A DNA stretch of 64,000 bases from Nomia melanderi (Eukaryota > Arthropoda > Insecta > Hymenoptera > Halictidae), in NCBI RefSeq assembly GCF_051020985.1, contig NW_027475133.1, forward strand, positions 1,674,001 through 1,738,000, given 5' to 3'. Position numbers and translations under genes: made by a program. Numbering within the stretch: the first letter of the stretch is position 1; every line of letters starts with the position of its first letter. Of the stretch, positions 62,845 to 64,000 are shown in pieces. The notes beneath the pieces are model-generated. The model ran no database searches, was not told the origin of the DNA, and saw only the letters and a program-made list of their open reading frames with translations.

Positions 62845-63896
62845 CCAAAGTGAATTATCTGCAGTAGGCCCTGGCGCATGCATCTGTGCAGCGGGAACGA
62901 CCTCGGACAAGCAGGGGCCGAGAAAGCCACAGACTCATGGGGCTGGACACTCACGGTTAGGGAAAAATCCAATATATATCTGGTGATATCTAGGGTGCTA
63001 TTACAGATAGTACAATAAATCAAAGTGCACTGTCTGTAGGAGGCCCTGGCGCATGAATCTCTGCAGCGGGAACGACCTCGGACCACCAGGGGCCGAGAAA
63101 ACCACAGTCTCATGGAGCCGGACACTCAGGGTCAGGGGAAAATCCAATATATATCTGGTGTTTCTTCGGGTGCTATTACAGATAGCGCAATAAACCAAAG
63201 TGAATTATCTGCAGGAGGCCCTGGCGCATGAATCTGTGCAGCGGGAACGACCTCGGACCACCAGGGGCCGAGAAAACCACAGTCTCATGGAGCCGGACAC
63301 TCAGGGTCAGGGGAAAATCCAATATATATCTGGTGATATCTCGGGTGCTATTAGATACAGCGCAATAAACCTAATTGAATTATCTGCAGCAGGCCCTGGC
63401 GCATGAATCTGGGCAGCGGGAACGACCTCGGACCACCAGGGGCCGAGAAAACCACAGTCTAGTGGGGCCGGACACTCAGGGTCAGGGGAAAATCCAATAT
63501 ATATCTGGTGATATCTCGGGTGCTATTACAGATAGCGCAATAAATCAAAGTGAATTATCTGCAGGAGGCCCTGGCGCATGAATCTGTGCAGCGGGAACGA
63601 CCTCGGACCACCAGGGGCCGAGAAAACCACAGTCTCATGGAGCCGGACACTCAGGGTCAGGGGAAAATCCAATATATATCTGGTGATATCTCGGGTGCTA
63701 TTACAGATAGCGCAATAAATCAAAGTGAATTATCTGCAGGAGGCCCTGGCGCATGAATCTGGGCAGCGGGAACGACCTCGGACCACCAGGGGCCGAGAAA
63801 ACCACAGTCTAGTGGGGCCGGACACTCAGGGTCAGGGGAAAATCCAATATATATATCTGGTGATATCTTGGGTGCTATTAGATATAGCGCAATAAA

Positions 63897-64000
63897 CCAA
63901 AGTGAATTATCTGCAGGAGGCCCTGGCGCATGAATCTGTGCAACGGGAACGACCTCGGACCACCAGGGGCCGAGAAATCCACCGTCTCAGGGGGCCGGAC
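63897..64000 (+). repeat. Partial last monomer (104 bp)
   Basis: The register places a beta monomer start (CCAAAGTGAATT) at 63,897. The window stops within the CTCAGGGGGCCGGAC block. The CTCAGGGGGCC and GAGAAATCC changes here are not in the unit 1 counterpart at about 59,240. Confidence 0.95.

Larger units (their letters stand above)
1..64000. repeat. 175-bp satellite DNA array, 365 full monomers plus a partial
   Basis: Every line of the window is a variant of the same 175-bp unit, always in the same orientation. Starting the register at base 1, monomer starts fall at 1+175k with shifts at only 20 places, and the register at the right end (monomer start 63,897) equals the sum of those shifts, +21. 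A hand count of a typical monomer gives A 49, C 40, G 52, T 34 (52.6% GC) with 8 CpG. No unique sequence, mobile element, inversion or gene interrupts the array. Known centromeric satellites of similar size include human alpha satellite (171 bp), Arabidopsis (about 178 bp) and the Xenopus laevis fcr1 repeat (174 bp). I infer a centromeric or pericentromeric role from length and HOR structure only; sequence identity to any named satellite was not testable here. Confidence 0.98.
60341..64000 (+). repeat. 27-mer HOR of domain 6, unit 2, cut by the window edge
   Basis: This is a direct continuation of the same order of variants as unit 1, running to 64,000. It includes the ATATATCAAGTG +2 box at 61,391-61,410, the E-D cassette (62,145-63,100) and the +2 AT box at 63,850. 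A private change cluster gives GGTGTTTCTTCGGG at 63,157-63,170 in place of GGTGATATCTCGGG. The unit would end beyond the window if full length. Confidence 0.87.

Noticed and set aside
1..64000. Hundreds of open frames of 60-100 codons on both strands, such as plus frames opening with GTG at beta monomers
   Set aside because: They are the same satellite read again and again. Because 175 = 3 x 58 + 1, the frame rotates by one each monomer and hits the same stops; many have no ATG, there is no ribosome-binding or promoter context, and both strands give equally long frames.
1..64000. CRISPR array
   Set aside because: There are no short repeats separated by unique spacers; the whole 175-bp unit is repeated and the variation is spread along it. 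No cas genes are present.
1..64000. CENP-B box
   Set aside because: Monomers contain CARCGGGA, matching only the CGGGA half. The TTCG half and the required A are missing at correct spacing. The TTCG in D monomers is not followed by the CGGG element.
1..64000. Tandem 5S rRNA, tRNA-derived or other pol III gene cluster
   Set aside because: I found no A box plus B box at tRNA spacing, no 5S internal control region, and no T-run terminator within the monomer.
1..64000. rDNA spacer enhancer repeats
   Set aside because: No rRNA gene sequence occurs in 64 kb, and rDNA spacers rarely carry hundreds of one unit without a gene; nothing in the sequence supports this.
1..64000. Xenopus laevis fcr1 or another named satellite
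   Set aside because: The monomer length is similar, but I cannot recall or compare the sequence, so no identification is claimed. A database search with one monomer would decide.

Overview
The whole 64 kb window is one uninterrupted head-to-tail tandem array of a 175-bp satellite monomer. I found no protein-coding gene, RNA gene, transposon, CRISPR array or unique spacer. Counted from base 1, the array holds 365 complete monomers (1-63,896) plus a 104-base partial one at the right edge. I found only 20 small length changes (+1, -1, +2 or +5 bases). Their sum is +21, exactly the register shift measured at the right end, so the count closes. The rigid near-nucleosomal monomer, the higher-order repeat (HOR) structure and the lack of any gene are typical of eukaryotic centromeric or pericentromeric satellite DNA. 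I do not recognise the monomer sequence and cannot name the species. It is 52.6% GC and keeps 8 CpGs, by hand count.

Layout. (1) 1-12,236: a 35-monomer HOR of 6,125 bp. Copy A is 1-6,125, a rearranged 33-monomer copy B is 6,126-11,899, and a third copy stops after about two monomers. (2) 12,237-35,699: a family built around 5-7 monomer blocks (commonly 6, 1,050 bp), overprinted by larger duplications: an 875-bp tandem pair, a 1,925-bp tandem pair, a roughly 4-kb pair about 10.15 kb apart, and a 1.7-kb pair 11.2 kb apart. (3) 35,700-43,226: a more heterogeneous stretch with a 12-monomer (2,101-bp) tandem duplication at 36,925-40,736. (4) 43,227-47,051: two nearly identical 11-monomer (1,925-bp) units. 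(5) 47,052-55,609: a mosaic of blocks shared with domains 3, 4 and 6, including a 26-28 monomer repeat. (6) 55,610-64,000: a 27-monomer HOR of 4,731 bp, with the second copy running off the window.

Two monomer classes occur throughout. Alpha has GCATTGTCTGTAGG near its start; beta has GAATTATCTGCAGG. A strongly diverged class, here called D, occurs seven times and only right of 43.7 kb. Most monomers carry an EcoRV site (GATATC), an AT box and two short dyad symmetries that could form hairpins. All open frames are by-products of the repeat: 175 is not a multiple of 3, so frames rotate and stop within about 100 codons, except where an indel makes one monomer divisible by 3.

The points most worth a second look are two identical 5-base insertions (TAGTA) at TA sites 326 bp apart, the indel lineage tags that record how blocks were copied, the D monomer, the apparently compensated hairpin variants, and the sharp switches between HOR families.
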